DNA of 64,000 nt, from the NCBI RefSeq assembly GCF_014839805.1, contig NC_051134.1, positions 14,477,170 through 14,541,169 on the forward strand. The letters run 5' to 3'. The notes beneath the pieces are model-generated. The model was given only the letters and a program-made list of their open reading frames with translations. It did no database searches and had not been told where the DNA came from. Within the stretch, counting starts at the first letter, position 1. Each line of letters begins with the position of its first letter. Of this stretch, positions 1-12,300 are shown piece after piece. The DNA comes from Manduca sexta. Taxonomy: Eukaryota; Arthropoda; Insecta; Lepidoptera; Sphingidae. The translations under genes and the position numbers were made by a program.

Positions 1-1310
1 ATTAAATAGGCCACGCAAACCACATAGCAGGTGCTTCCTAGCATTTTATGTTTTATTACTTGCGATAATATGACCCAGTTATGAATGTTAATAACATTAT
101 AGTTAGATATTCGTAAAAATGATAGTGATAAGTTATTGCTTTATGATTCGGATATATGTAGAGTCATAAATACGTGAAGAAGTTTATGGCGGTTAAAATG
201 GCGAGAATTTAACGGGTTGAACGTGGCAATTGCTTATCACTTATCGATATAATATAAAAGTACTATAAATCAAATCATATTATACATGTGTAAAAAAATG
301 ATTACCCTTTATTCTGCGGAAAAAACGTGTTATTGCTACCACCACTTGGGGGAACGTGAAACCATTATGGTGGTGGTGGTCTTACAAATATCTTAATACA
401 TGATAAAATAAAACTTACAAAAAATGAACCACATTACTGCTTCAATGAAACAAACACTACTGCTTTGCATTATTCAAATACTATTCTCAAATAGCCCTTA
501 TGTAACACTAAATTTCATATGAACACATCTAGTCTTTCTCTTCGCAATAGTAATAAATAACCAAAGCACATGCAAGCGCACTTTAGACGAGCAATAACGT
601 TTGATTAGCCTGAATGGTTAGTTAGGATTATAAGGTGAATCAACTGGCCTAGATCCAGGCTATCCGATAACTGATCTATTTATAAAGCAACCTTTACTCA
701 TCTGATGATCGATTTGCAAACTTGCAGATCCACGATACTCCAACGGAAGTTAATTTGTTTCCATCCAATATAAATATCGGGCTTGATTGAATTTTAAAAT
801 CAGAATTCTATTTATAAAATTTTAACGGTTTTTTGATTTTTGGATATCAGGTATTACTACACCGATTTTTTTTCACTAACAGGAAATTACATAATTCCTT
901 GGTGCTATAGGTTACTTTCTATCCCGGGACAATACTTATCCCGGAAAAACACTTTCACACGGGCGAGGTCACTAGTAAAAGCAAATTAAAATAAATAATT
1001 GGAAGTACTAATACCATATTGTTATATAACTGTTTTAAATGCCGCAATACACCACTGTTATAAATAGCAAGTTCAGCGAAATTGCAGGCCGTATGATTAG
1101 TTAGAGTTGTTATAATTTCTAATGAACTTGACAATTTGTTCGGGTAACATTATTAACAAAAAAAATAAGAAAACCCACATACAAGCTTAACTTTACACCA
1201 AGATTCAAATAAGGTCGGTATTACTTCATAAACCTATATACAAATAATTTCATAACACTCAAAATATTTGTCTCTGCGGAAATCGAACCGGTGGCTTTTA
1301 GACTTATCAA
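1..1310. other. Non-coding AT-rich stretch with dispersed repeat pieces
   Basis: No gene is supported here. Around 830-975 there is sequence with the 'cccgggacaa...cccggaaaaa...cacgggcgag' pattern of a dispersed repeat seen again near 9130, 15300, 19340 and 62250. Around 1265-1300 a reverse-oriented tRNA B-box-like string (rc GGTTCGATTTCC) suggests a SINE fragment next to the mariner element. The rest shows nothing I can name. Confidence 0.5.
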
Positions 1311-2796
1311 TACTCACCCCATTTACCAGCGGAATGTTTGCCGGCAAACATGACAGCTACATGACATTACGTGTGTCACGGAAATATAACCTTATTATAC
1401 CTAGTCTTGCCATAAATATTGTAATAAAGAAAAAAGAAAATTGTTAACTGCAAATAACATTTATTACTTTTACAGTGTGTCAGTTTAATACATAAATATA
1501 AAACAATTAAAAATATAAAAAGCTTATTCGAAGTGGTCTCCATTGGCTGCAATACAGTCCTTTAAACGATGAGGCCAGTTATCAATAGAAGCACGCACTC
1601 TTTCCATGGGAAAATTCTTCACTGCCAATCGTATAGATTGTTTTAGGGACTCCAAATTATCATGGCGTTTAGAGCAAGCTGTACTCTCTAAAACTGACCA
1701 CAAATCATAATCCAGCGGATTAAGATCGGGACTAGACGACGGCCAGTCTTCAGCTCTAATGAAGTCCGAAACGTTCGATTCCAACCAAGACTGCGTGGAC
1801 CGAGCTTTATGACCCGGCGCCGAGTCTTGCTGGAAGGACCATACTTGGTTATTGAACATGGTGATGTTAAGGGGCTTAACTACCTTCTCAAGAATGGTAT
1901 CTTGATACACTTGTGCCGATGTTTTGATACCTTTTTCACAAAAATATGGCTCAGTCACTCCTTCATAGCTAACACCCCACCAAACCATCACTGAAGTCGG
2001 ATAATGTCCACGTTGCACTCTGTCGACTAATTGGGAAGCTTCCTTAGAGCTTTGAGCATAAATACGGTCATTTTGTTTGTTAAAATGTTGCTCAATTGTA
2101 AAAATTTTCTCATCCGTAAACAAAATTTTTCTGTGACCTCCCTTTGCGTACCGCTTCAGTAGTTGTTTCGATTTTACCACCCTATTCTTCTTTAAATTAT
2201 CAGTTAAGAAATGGCCAGTGCGTCTCTTATAGGCTGCAAGTCCTAAGTCATCTTTTAAAATACGCGACATGGTTCTAGGTGCTATCTTCATTTCCCGAGA
2301 TAAAATCTTTTGCTTTCGGACAGGATTTCTTCGAATTCTTTCCCTTACTGCTTTGACCACCTTTTTCGTACGAACACTACGTGGACGGCCAGATCTTTTC
2401 TGTCACAAACAGAGGAGGTCTCATTGTACCTATTAATAGCCCGGTACACAAACATTTTACTAATACCAAGTGTATGGAGAGTTTTAAAATTGCATTTGGC
2501 TCCATACCTACTTTGTGTAATGCTATCACAGCGATTCGGTTCTCTTTATCACCCCACACCATTTTAATATCGCAAAATATTTTACAATGTATTGGCGCCA
2601 AAATGAGAAAACACAATGAACAATCGTATAAAAATGACAGATTCGAAATTCAAATGTAATATTTTTTTATAATTAAGTGTAACAGTATTTATGGCCAGAC
2701 TAAGTATACTACATAATAAGGTTATTTTTCCGTGACACGCGTAATGTCATGTAACTGTCATGTTTGCCGACAAACATTCCGATGCTAAATGGGTTA
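1311..2796 (-). mobile_element. maT/mariner-type DNA transposon with about 100-bp terminal inverted repeats
   Basis: The left end (about 1313-1412) and the right end (about 2690-2794) are inverted copies of each other over roughly 100 bp. Both contain CGGAATGTTTG, GGCAAACATGACAG, ACATGACATTACG and GTGTCACGGAAA, with only scattered differences. A TA dinucleotide lies at each boundary (1311-1312 and 2795-2796), as expected for Tc1/mariner insertions, although the outermost 5-8 bp of the left end align poorly, so the exact edge is uncertain. A decayed transposase lies between the repeats on the minus strand. The long repeats are only slightly diverged, so the insertion is not very old. Tc1/mariner placement follows from the transposase motifs; the maT subgroup is inferred from the DD37D spacing. 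Confidence 0.88.
1524..2562 (-). pseudogene. maT/mariner DD37D transposase, broken by two frameshifts
   Basis: The intact 3' part (2360-1524) encodes 278 residues ending in GDHFE and carries the DDE/D catalytic core: TDEKIF (first D), QQDSAPGH (second D) and SSPDLNPLDYDLW (third D). There are 37 residues between the second and third aspartates, the DD37D spacing of maT elements rather than the DD34D of classical mariners. The amino end starts at an ATG at 2562 (MVWGDKENRI) and continues the paired helix-turn-helix region in two other frames. The frame changes at about 2485-2495 in a T/A run and again at about 2393-2398 just before GRPRSVRTKK. Each looks like the loss of one base. With both allowed for, the length would be about 346 residues, normal for a mariner transposase. 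All three catalytic residues remain, but no active protein is expected. Confidence 0.9.
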
Positions 2797-5700
2797 CTCA
2801 CAAAATCACCGTAGCTCTAAATATTATTGCTATACTAAGTATCGATACAAACGTGACGTAACAAAAAATATTGTGCAAAATATTATATTCGTAGCTGAAA
2901 CACAATCGCAATACCCGCATAGCTGGTATTGTCAAAAACTAATTAAGTAAACCAACTCTGCATGAACGACGTCGAACAAATATCTTTATGACAAAACTTA
3001 CATAAATGTATAACGAGAGCAAACAAAATAAAAATCTAACTTTGCTCAACAAGCGTTCTGTTTCACTGTTACAACTTACACTGTCGGCTTTTATTGAAAT
3101 CCACTTCTATTTTATAGACATGGCTTCTATTTGTTTTTATTTTACGGAAAAATATTTGCTTCGGCTCTGCATTGCGCTATCGTGAATTATAAAGAGGCGA
3201 CAACTAGTTTTTCATATGAAAATTTTTACGTTAACTTTCTACAATCACAAAAGAGCAATTTGGTTTACAATGTCGGTTAATAATAATAAATGGTTGCCTT
3301 AAGGTATTAAACTAATATGAAAGAAATTGAAAATCATGTGTGTGTGTTTGTGCTTTGATGTAATGTCGATAAAAATAAACGCATTGAACGGTAAAAATTG
3401 AATGTCTTTAAAAATTAGTGTCTCCCTAGATTTTGTGCGAGAATAGAAAACCTAAATTTTCACCTGTATTTCACACCATTCTATATAGCGCGCCATGTTT
3501 AGAAAGGTTGGTACCATTTCATTCGTTCGTGTATAATAAATTAACTTAATGCAGTCTGTATGTACCTTATGTAAGACATGAAAAGGTTAACATCGCAAGA
3601 TGAAAGATTATATAATAGGAAGTCATTTATTACTTGGCGTTTGATTAATAACCAAGTAATTGCACTCCAGTCAATGCACTTTGATTTAATATGTAAACAA
3701 ACATTACCATCGAATAGAAAAGCCGACGTATAATAATTATTATATAGGTGGATAAATATATAGTATCTTATATTGACTTAATTTCAAAGTACGATAATTA
3801 TTTCCTCATATAATTATAAGAAGAGGAAGTGTTAGAGCGTGCTCGGTTCGACTGGGTTAATACCATTGTCTCATACGTGTAAAAAAAACTTTATTTTTAA
3901 TAATTGCATTTTGTGCCAATAATACAACTCTTATCTATCTTACTTTCTATAAGAAACAGTCGTAAGATCACGGCTTTCTGTTCCGTTCTGGACTGTTGGT
4001 TTTCCCTTACCTGTTATTTGAAGCTAGCAACGTAATCTTCAATTAGGCGGAGCGACTTTCTTGAGGCAAATCTCTATCAACGCGGGCAAGAATTGCTTCT
4101 TCATTATGTGCTGTACTTTTGTGTCTTTTTAAGGACATGCTAGGCGAGAATATTTCTCGTTCTAATTAAGGGTTAATGGTTGTATTAAGGATATGCGAGT
4201 CGAAAATATCGCTTCTCTAATTGAGGTGTAAAAGTTTTGAAATAGTCTTAGCTTATCATTACCGGACCCACCTCTAGTCTGTTTTCTAGGCTATACTAGA
4301 TAAAAATGTTGAGTTTTTAGTCGACAATTGCTCTACAAATCCTACAGAGCCCAGATTTCACTTCTCATACGCTTTATCACGCGATAAACACGTATACGGT
4401 TTCCCTTTAATTTTCTTACAATTATAATCTTACAATCAAATCATGTGCATCCGGAATTATTAATTTACAATGAATCCGATTTAAACATATCACGCATCTT
4501 CGTTAATATTCATAACTTTGATAATAATTATATAGTAATTTGGTACTGTTGGAAACTCAGCTTCATAAGTCCCAAAAATTGTAGGTGCAAACTATTGAAT
4601 GTTTTTGCACTTGTCCAATTACCCCATTTGTGATTTTCGTTCATATCTCATATTATTGTCACGCAAACAACCTGACCTAAAAAGATTCTAATCGAACACA
4701 TTCATGATCATAAGAGTCAGAAAAATAAAACCGGGGCACAATGAAACCTTCCTTAACCCGAAAAAACACTAATTTCCATGGTAACAGGGTATAAAATCCG
4801 ATTTAACCGGTTTATTGCCGTGAATTCACGAGCTTTCATAGCCGTTCATGGAGTGTTTACGTACGTTATCGTGTAAGCTGAACGCCACGTCGGCATTGTA
4901 TATGAGCAGTGACTGACAAGCGAAGCTTCATTGAACTATGTTTTGTTTCTACCCGCGCACAATCTGTCATCACCAGACCTCTACTCGGCTGAATCTAATA
5001 AACGAGATATCATAAATTAAACAACAAGAAAGAATATTATAACCTAAATAGATTATTTTTTTACGAATATGGTGCGCTCGCGACGTTCGACTCGCGGTTG
5101 CGTTGATGCTAGTGCAGCGTGTTATGCTAATATTTAAGTCAATACACGACAATTAAAATATAGACGGATAAAGAAAGTGATTACCTTCATAACACAGGAA
5201 TATAATATAGAGTTTTGTGATAGAGATGATAGACTCTAGATCATCTTTTCTCTTGGGATTTATTGAAGTTCCTATATAACTGATGTAATACAAAAAAGGC
5301 AATTCGCGTCACAAATAAGAACAAAACGTAAAGTTGGCAAATAAAAAGCGACAAGTTCCGAGCCATTGAAAGCTTTCAAAAGAGCAATAAAACGTTCGGA
5401 GCTTAAGAGTGCGTCCGAAACTCTGAATATTAAAAAGCACAGACGACTGAGTGATTGGTAAAAACAATTAAATAAAAGCAATGAAATTAAACTTACAAAA
5501 ATACAACGAGAGATTTCGATGGTTGGCAAAGGCAATGTCGCCGGCTGCCACGGTTGCGACCTTCACGAATACTATAGGGTCACGGCTTTCAGGCAAAACG
5601 ACTAATTTAAGACGGTTGCCGTTTAATGCTGTTCCTTTAGCACGCCACGTGTATACAAATTGTCAGGTAATACCCGCAAAACACGAAGACCTGCTACTAG

Positions 5701-7670
5701 TGGTACTCTCCTTACTCGTGACTAACTCCGTGTACGATAAGTGATCGGTACTTGCTTTCGTGGTCAGTTGTTCCGGTGATTTACTAGAAAATATGGTAAA
5801 TATGCCTAAAGGTGCATTATAAATATTGCCTTTTATTTACAATTTATAAACGTAATAATATTACTTTAAATTTATATGTCTGGCGAACACAAATGTTAAA
5901 TTAAGGTGAAATATCATAGCGATCAAATCTGGCAAATATTTTAATACAATTATTAATAGCCCTTATGAAAAAAAATTGATATCAACATAACGTAAAGAAT
6001 CAATATTTTTTTGGCTATTCTTCAATATTTCCTTCGTATTTCTGTATTTAGTTATAAAAACCTTTGAGTTTTCGTAAGCAAGTAAACATGTGGTTTTCAC
6101 GGTCGAATAAACACAGAAATATAGGTTATCGCTACACGTAACCCATTTTAAAAGGCTATACCAGTTTTATGGGCTTGCGATGGCCACAAAATAGCATGAT
6201 TCCTACTCAAGCGCCGACGTATTTCAGTTAAATCTAGCTGAAGGACTATTTTGATCGACAATTCACAGCGCCATGATGTAAATATGCGTTGGCGTGAAAA
6301 AAATGTTTACTATGATGCAAAATTCATTAGATTTTTACGTAGAGAAGTTTCCCAGATTTTATACTTCAAAGGAAGCTTGCGTTACAGTATGTTTACTAAA
6401 ACTTCATGATATCTTAGAGAATTATAATTTAGTTTCTAAAATCTATCTTATATATCACATTAAGACATTAACGTCTAAAAACAAAGTAATTTGGAGCATT
6501 TAATGTTTATCGCGTTCAAGTGGTAACCTCTGAGCTAAGCCTTGACTTATAATTAATAAGATGTAATCACGGCCCGACGCAACGTGACCCTGAATGAAAT
6601 TGCCGAATGCGTAGGCTTTCTAAGCTTTCCTTTGTTAATGATTCGCACTGGGCTCCGATAGGCACGCAATCGGATAAATGCCGTGTGGACAAAACAACTT
6701 CTGTGAGGACTATAGTACTTAAATGATCAAAAATTTATTAAAGTAAAATATTGTTACTAAAATAAATTGGCATTTCAAAGCTCCAATCAGGGTTTATGTG
6801 TAGAAAAATACGTGAATCACCAAATAGCGGAATTTATCCGGTGTCTGTTTTAGCTTGTTTTTGTTACAATAAATTTATTGTGACCTGGTTTAATGTTATA
6901 TACATAATAACATTTTTCTGCGTATGTATACACCTAATAATTCATTGGGTCCATGACCTACAATTCCTTATCTGAGTTCGTCCCTGAATCTAGATACTGT
7001 AACAAGACGCAACAACCTTGGAACTGACGAAAATAAATGATATTCCCATTTCACTGATAATAGAGAAATTATACCGTGTCAGAAACTTTCTAAAATTAAT
7101 ACTCAAGACTCCAAGGCCTTTTGTGATTTTCCAAATGACTTATTTATGTATTTGCACTTTATATATAGTTATGTAAACGCGAATCTAATGCAGAAAGCAT
7201 TCTCTACCAGCCAACCTAGGGTGGTACAGGGGCAAAAACACATTATTTTCAACATAGACTTATGTTGTATATTTTACATACCTTATATGAAACGTGTGCA
7301 CAAAATGTATACATATTCAGTATCAAAGCTTCCCAAATTTGTACGTGTTGCGATTTAATCTTACAAGTTACAAACCAGGTTCTGACAGCAACCCACACGT
7401 TGCCATGCCGAATAAGATGATAATACAAAACCTTTAATGAATCAAAGCTAGTAAAGGCTATTGCTTATGCCGACACTTAAGAGCTAAAAAACATATTCAT
7501 TCTAGATTACGTTCTAGCAAATTGTCATAAAAATCCGTTTATTGCTTCATCAGGCTACTATTGAGGTGGTTTCTTCGTCCTATCGTCATCGCATTATACT
7601 AAAAATATACGTTCATTATGCGCATAGTACCTATGTGGAAATGGCTTAGATTTTACAACTACTTTACTTT
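2797..7670. other. Non-coding stretch, nothing recognised
   Basis: This is AT-rich sequence with only short open frames lacking any recognisable domain. Short frames at 5272-5744 overlap on both strands and have no splice-site or compositional support. I see no repeat, RNA gene or promoter that can be supported. Confidence 0.4.
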
Positions 7671-7805
7671 GCTGGCGGTATCTATCCGGTTCCAACAGGC
7701 CGGCATAATTGTATTGACTGCCGAGAGGTAATCATCTCTCGTCAGTCGGTATTCCATTGGACCCCACTCTACTTACCATCCACCAGGTACGGTGGGGTCA
7801 CTAAA
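7671..7805 (+). repeat. LINE-like 3' tail repeat, copy 1 (truncated)
   Basis: It shares the blocks TTCCAACAGGCCGGCATAAT, GACTGCCGAG, GGTAATCATCTCTCGTCAGT and ATTCYATTGGA with the copies at 21351-21582 (same strand) and 58987-59224 (opposite strand). It covers only the downstream part of the unit and ends in GGTGGGGTCACT. No coding capacity is visible. The common end with variable starts fits 5'-truncated non-LTR retrotransposition, but no reverse transcriptase is present, so the LINE assignment is inference. Confidence 0.6.
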
Positions 7806-8216
7806 CATGTTTAAAAAAAACTAGTCTGCTATGGCAACGATTTATTTTCTAGCAAAGATACTTATTGAAGTGTGTGGGCGGGATCCTTACGTTAATCCTG
7901 CCCACCAATTCAGCTTATTAATTAATAAATTAGCATTATTGGATTGTTATCGCTTCAACGAGACCGTTATCCTGTGGATCCAATAGCTATTATAATAATA
8001 GCTATAGTATCGTTCAATTGATTGATTTGGCCTCCATTCTTAACGGAATATGTTATTAGAAACCCTTTGAAGAAAGGAATGGTTTAGGTTAAAGGTATAT
8101 TTTGGGCCTCCGACATCTCATAGCCCGTAGTAAAGCCAGCTTCATATCGGGTTTTAAGACACAGTCGGTTTAATACCAACACGGTCGTACTGACCGATGT
8201 ATTCAGTACTTTTACA

Positions 8217-8563
8217 GCTAACTTCAGCGTAATATATAATAATAATATCAGCCCTGTATTATATACTTGCCCACAGCTGAGCACGGGCCTCCTCTGCTAC
8301 TGAGAGGGATTAGGCCTTAGTCCACCACGCTGGCCTAGTGCGGATTGGTAGACTTCACACACCTTTGAAATTTGAAAATGTGCAGATTTTTCTCACGATG
8401 TTTTCCTTCACCGTTAAAGCGAACGATAAATTCACAAAGAATACACACATGATTTTTTAGAAAAGTTAGAGATGTGTGCCCTCGGGATTTGAACCTGCGG
8501 CCATTCGTCTCGGCAGTCCTTTCCACACCCAACTAGGCTATCGCCGCTAACTTCAGCGTAATA
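8217..8563 (-). mobile_element. Full-length tRNA-headed SINE with 18-bp target-site duplication
   Basis: The element body is 8235-8545, flanked by identical 18-bp copies of GCTAACTTCAGCGTAATA (8217-8234 and 8546-8563). Read on the minus strand it starts with a tRNA-like head, with a B-box-like GCAGGTTCAAATCCCG. The body GTGAAGGAAAACATCGTGAG and the tail GTGTGTGAAGTCTACCAATCC, CTAAGGCCTAATCCCTCTCA and GTGCTCAGCTGTGGGCAAG follow, then a short ATT repeat. The target duplication, internal Pol III-like box and simple-repeat end identify a SINE mobilised by target-primed reverse transcription. The perfect duplication indicates a fairly recent insertion. A 5'-truncated relative lies at 42436-42626. 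Confidence 0.87.
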
Positions 8564-9129
8564 CCGCTTTAAAATTAAAAATATATATACAATGCACGAA
8601 GTTTACATTATTTATATTACGTTTCGCAACGTGTTGCGCTGCAGTAAAATTAGAATATACTGGGCACAAATGCATCTGGATAAATAATGTGGACAGTTCC
8701 AACCGGCCCGGCTGGCGATCACCGCGGCCCACATTTTAATATCAAAATAGACTTTAATGATCCATATTTTAACCCTAAAGGCCGGTGAATAAACGAGCTC
8801 AGCCTAATTGCGTCTACCAATTAACTCAGCCACGTGTACCTATAAACAACTCAATTAGTTTTTATAGCGAAAATACTCTTCCTCGTTAATTAAATTATCT
8901 TTTGTACCATTTTCGTTTTCACTGACTTTGTTTGACTTCAATTGTGTCGAAACATTATGTAGAAAATAAAATAACATTGTGATGAGGCTGGATTGTGGCA
9001 CGTGGGATTCAGGAACGTACCCACGGATGCTGAGTGATATGACTTTTAAAGTCAAGCGGCAGGGAGGGTGGCGCGACTTTGGGCGTTTCTATGTACTTAT
9101 ACAGTATCTAGAGATGAGCTAATAGAACA

Positions 9130-9330
9130 AAGGTGTTGCCCGCGGCTTCGCTTGCGTGAAAAGCCTTTCCCGCTCCAAAAATACCTAAATCACTGTACTG
9201 GTCCATAGCGCTAAATGTAGAGCGCGTTACTGGGATAAAGATGCAATGAGTTCCAGGATATGATCTAACCGTGTGCCAAATTTCATCCAAATCCGTTCAG
9301 GGGTTTCGGCGTTTACTTCTAACATCGAAA
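9130..9330 (+). repeat. Dispersed lepidopteran-type repeat ('cgcggcttcg' family)
   Basis: It contains GCCCGCGGCTTCGCTTGCGTG, a GGGATAAAG block and AATTTCATCCAAATCCGTTC followed by GGGGTTTCGGCGTTTAC. These strings are typical of a very abundant non-coding repeat in moth and butterfly genomes. Related pieces occur near 15290, 19335 and 62250. Class and termini are not determined here. Confidence 0.55.
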
Positions 9331-12300
9331 CGTTTTCATTAGTAAACCACACATCGCCGTATATCCGACCCATGTTACACGAATCTATGACCATACAACA
9401 ATACAAAATTGCCTAATAAATTCTTACGTATATTGTAACTTTGCCAAAAAACTTCATTAGCAATATTGTAGATGCCACGTGTTGGCAAAGTACTGTTTAG
9501 TTTCTAGTAGGCTGAGGTATGACCTCGAAGCGGCCGAGACCCTGCACCTCTAGTGCTTCTCTAAGCCTCATAATGAGCTAACATAATACTTCTGTTATTT
9601 AGTATATTTAACGAACTAAAGAGGATTTTCTTCTGACGTATATTGACTAGGATTTACGCGTATTTTGGTTCACAAGTGTTATTAATTAGTTGTGTTCATT
9701 AGCGCAGAATATCATTGTTTAAAGCTTGTGTCATATCTTCATAATTACCTTTCCCAAACCTTTCTTAGTTTTAATATAAAGCATTTTATTCATTTGCATA
9801 TTGACATAATTCGCATAATGTAGACAATTATACAATGTCAAATGTACTTGCGAAAGTAATATATTTCTGTTTATCCGTTGAAGTAATATTATTATTTTTT
9901 AAATTCTAACATTATGTGGAAATTATTATGAGAATATATCGTAATGTCAGTTTAAATTACTTCGACGTTAAAAACCTATTTCTCCGATGCTATATAATAT
10001 TTCTCTGCTTCCTTCATTTTGCCGCAAACATTTCTCTTGTTATCATGTCATTAATTTTAAACACCAACTACACATTTAGTTTATCTAGATCAAATTTTTT
10101 ATGTTCCTAAATTAGTGTTTAGAAAAATGGCGTTAGTAAAGCAATACAATGTAAAACTCTTTTATTTCTGACATAAATTATTTACATTGGCAATAATAGC
10201 GTAGGTAGAATAATGTGTGGTAAACCGTCGGCGGCGCTATTTGTGTATCATGACAATAATTCCATACGTTCATTTAATGAACCGGAAGTTGTCATTATTG
10301 GATGATCCGCCATTTTGAATTAAAGTCACGTTGTGCGAATCAAATTCAGTACGTTGATATAACGAATAAAGCAGAGCAATATTTATGCTGGTCATGTGAT
10401 TTCTTTATGGTATCCGTTGTTTTTTAGAACTATGCTAGTGTACACAAAAGAGGAAAAGACAATAAAAGGAAGAACTATTGAACTGACTTTACAGAATGTA
10501 CATAATATTTCAAACTGAATCAAATGTACTATGTTTTTTATTGTTCTAAATTTAAATTTAGTTTAAAAGATGTTAGTGCCCAGTTTTATTGTAATAGAAA
10601 TTATTTCTCTTCGAAGTAGTCGTCGGCCTTTATCCACGTAGCCTTAATCATATTATTAAACCTCTTTGCGTTTGATATTTCCATCCAAATATAACTTTAA
10701 TTAGTTTACCGTTTCGTCGACAATGTTTCGACAAGTGTTGAATGAAAATCCATTTATCAACTTTTTAATGCGCATTGGTCATAACATTAAATATGTATGT
10801 TTATTTTTTTTTGTGTTGGTAATGTAATAACTTCTTATTATTACTAGTTATAACACTTTAATAAATTAAAGTTTTTCTTTAATCAATCTTCCGTATTTAT
10901 AGACATCAAACTTAATACAAAAGTGGTCATTAAAGAAATGTAATTTTATTATTAAAGTGCTATCATGTTTGTGTTGTCAAACGTATATGACGCAATCTAT
11001 TTTTAAACATTCATATCGATAAAGCATTTCACATGGTTACTAAATACTAACAAATGTTTTAAACAAAACTTTCTTAAAACTAAATTGTTACAAAATTATT
11101 TAAATTCAATTTAGCAAAATCTTTTCGTCACTAATTGAAATAAATAGCCCTATGATTACTACGTTGACTAACTCAGAAGTTACATACCATAAAAATACTC
11201 GTGAGATCTAAAAATCGACAACTGGAACAATGGAGGTCGCTAGGCTTGCATATGTACGGTGTCAAGACTCTTGCTTGTATGTGAACCATAAATAGAACAT
11301 CCGTCGCATTGTGTGACAACCCTTGTCTCCGTCGCAGCCCTTGTCTATGGTTCATACAAACTGTCAATAGACGTTTCGAAATTTGAATACTAGTGAGACT
11401 AAGGTATATTACGCAGTCAGCCATAAACTGTAACTAGCCATATTTAAATCTTTAACGCTTCTACACATTAACTTCAACATTCCTTTTTCGTTATCGAAGA
11501 TAAAATAATACCTTAGGATATTAGTGTAGAAAAACCGATTGTTGATTAACACATAAAGATTAAAGGCGATTTGAAATTCAAATTTGTTCAACCACATTTG
11601 TGGCTATTCCTAGCAAAATTATCACGTGGCATTTCTTCTCAGTTATTTTTCTACTCATGACGTATTTGTTATCATAGCAGTCACTAACATATATTTATTG
11701 AACAAAAAACTCTTACCTTTCAATACAATAATAGAGACAAAGTAATAACTTAGACAATACACAATTGAGTATTCATATTTTTATCTTGTAAATATCTAAA
11801 TTAATAACTTTTGGAACAAGCTTGAGGCATTAAATATTCAGATTGAAGAGGCGATAGGCGCCTAATCATTTATGCGTCTTTTCAACGCCCTATTAAGTCG
11901 AAGTGTTGCTGTGGGAACACAATTATATCATAAAAACTTAGCTTTGCCTATATTAAGTGAATTATTTTCGTAAAGCCTGTGAGATATTAATAAGATAAAC
12001 TCCACATAATAAAAACATACGTGTTTCACTATTTAGTCAGTTTTATTTGAATTGTATAAAAAAGGAGTAAAGATAACCATCAGTAAAAAATGTAACACTA
12101 TTACTTACTTTATGTATTAGAATAGGACACGAACCAGACTATTTCATGATTTATTTATAAAGATGTATCAGTGTAAATTGAATTTGTTTATAAATTATCA
12201 CGTAAACTATGTGTCAATCACGAGAAATGATCACTCGCAGAAACACGTGAACGTTTTGCAAATGATATGAAAGTACGCAATGATGACAAATTTAACATCG

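Noticed and set aside
5481..5744. Open frame of 87 codons on +, with another of similar size overlapping on -.
   Set aside because: No domain, no splice context and no compositional signal; overlapping open frames on both strands are common by chance.
7875..8005. Two small hairpins (7875-7904 with one G:T pair, and an 11-bp inverted repeat at 7983-8005).
   Set aside because: The first is short and imperfect, the second is AT-rich; both are expected occasionally in such DNA.
10600..10760. Minus-strand reading ending WIKADDYFEE, like the C-terminus of a mariner transposase.
   Set aside because: Only about ten residues look right, the upstream reading has stops and no catalytic motif, and no inverted ends were found.
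11173..11424. Minus-strand frame of 83 codons with several cysteines and a local repeat (TTGTCTCCGTCGCAGCCCTT).
   Set aside because: No recognisable domain; the local repeat explains the periodic look.
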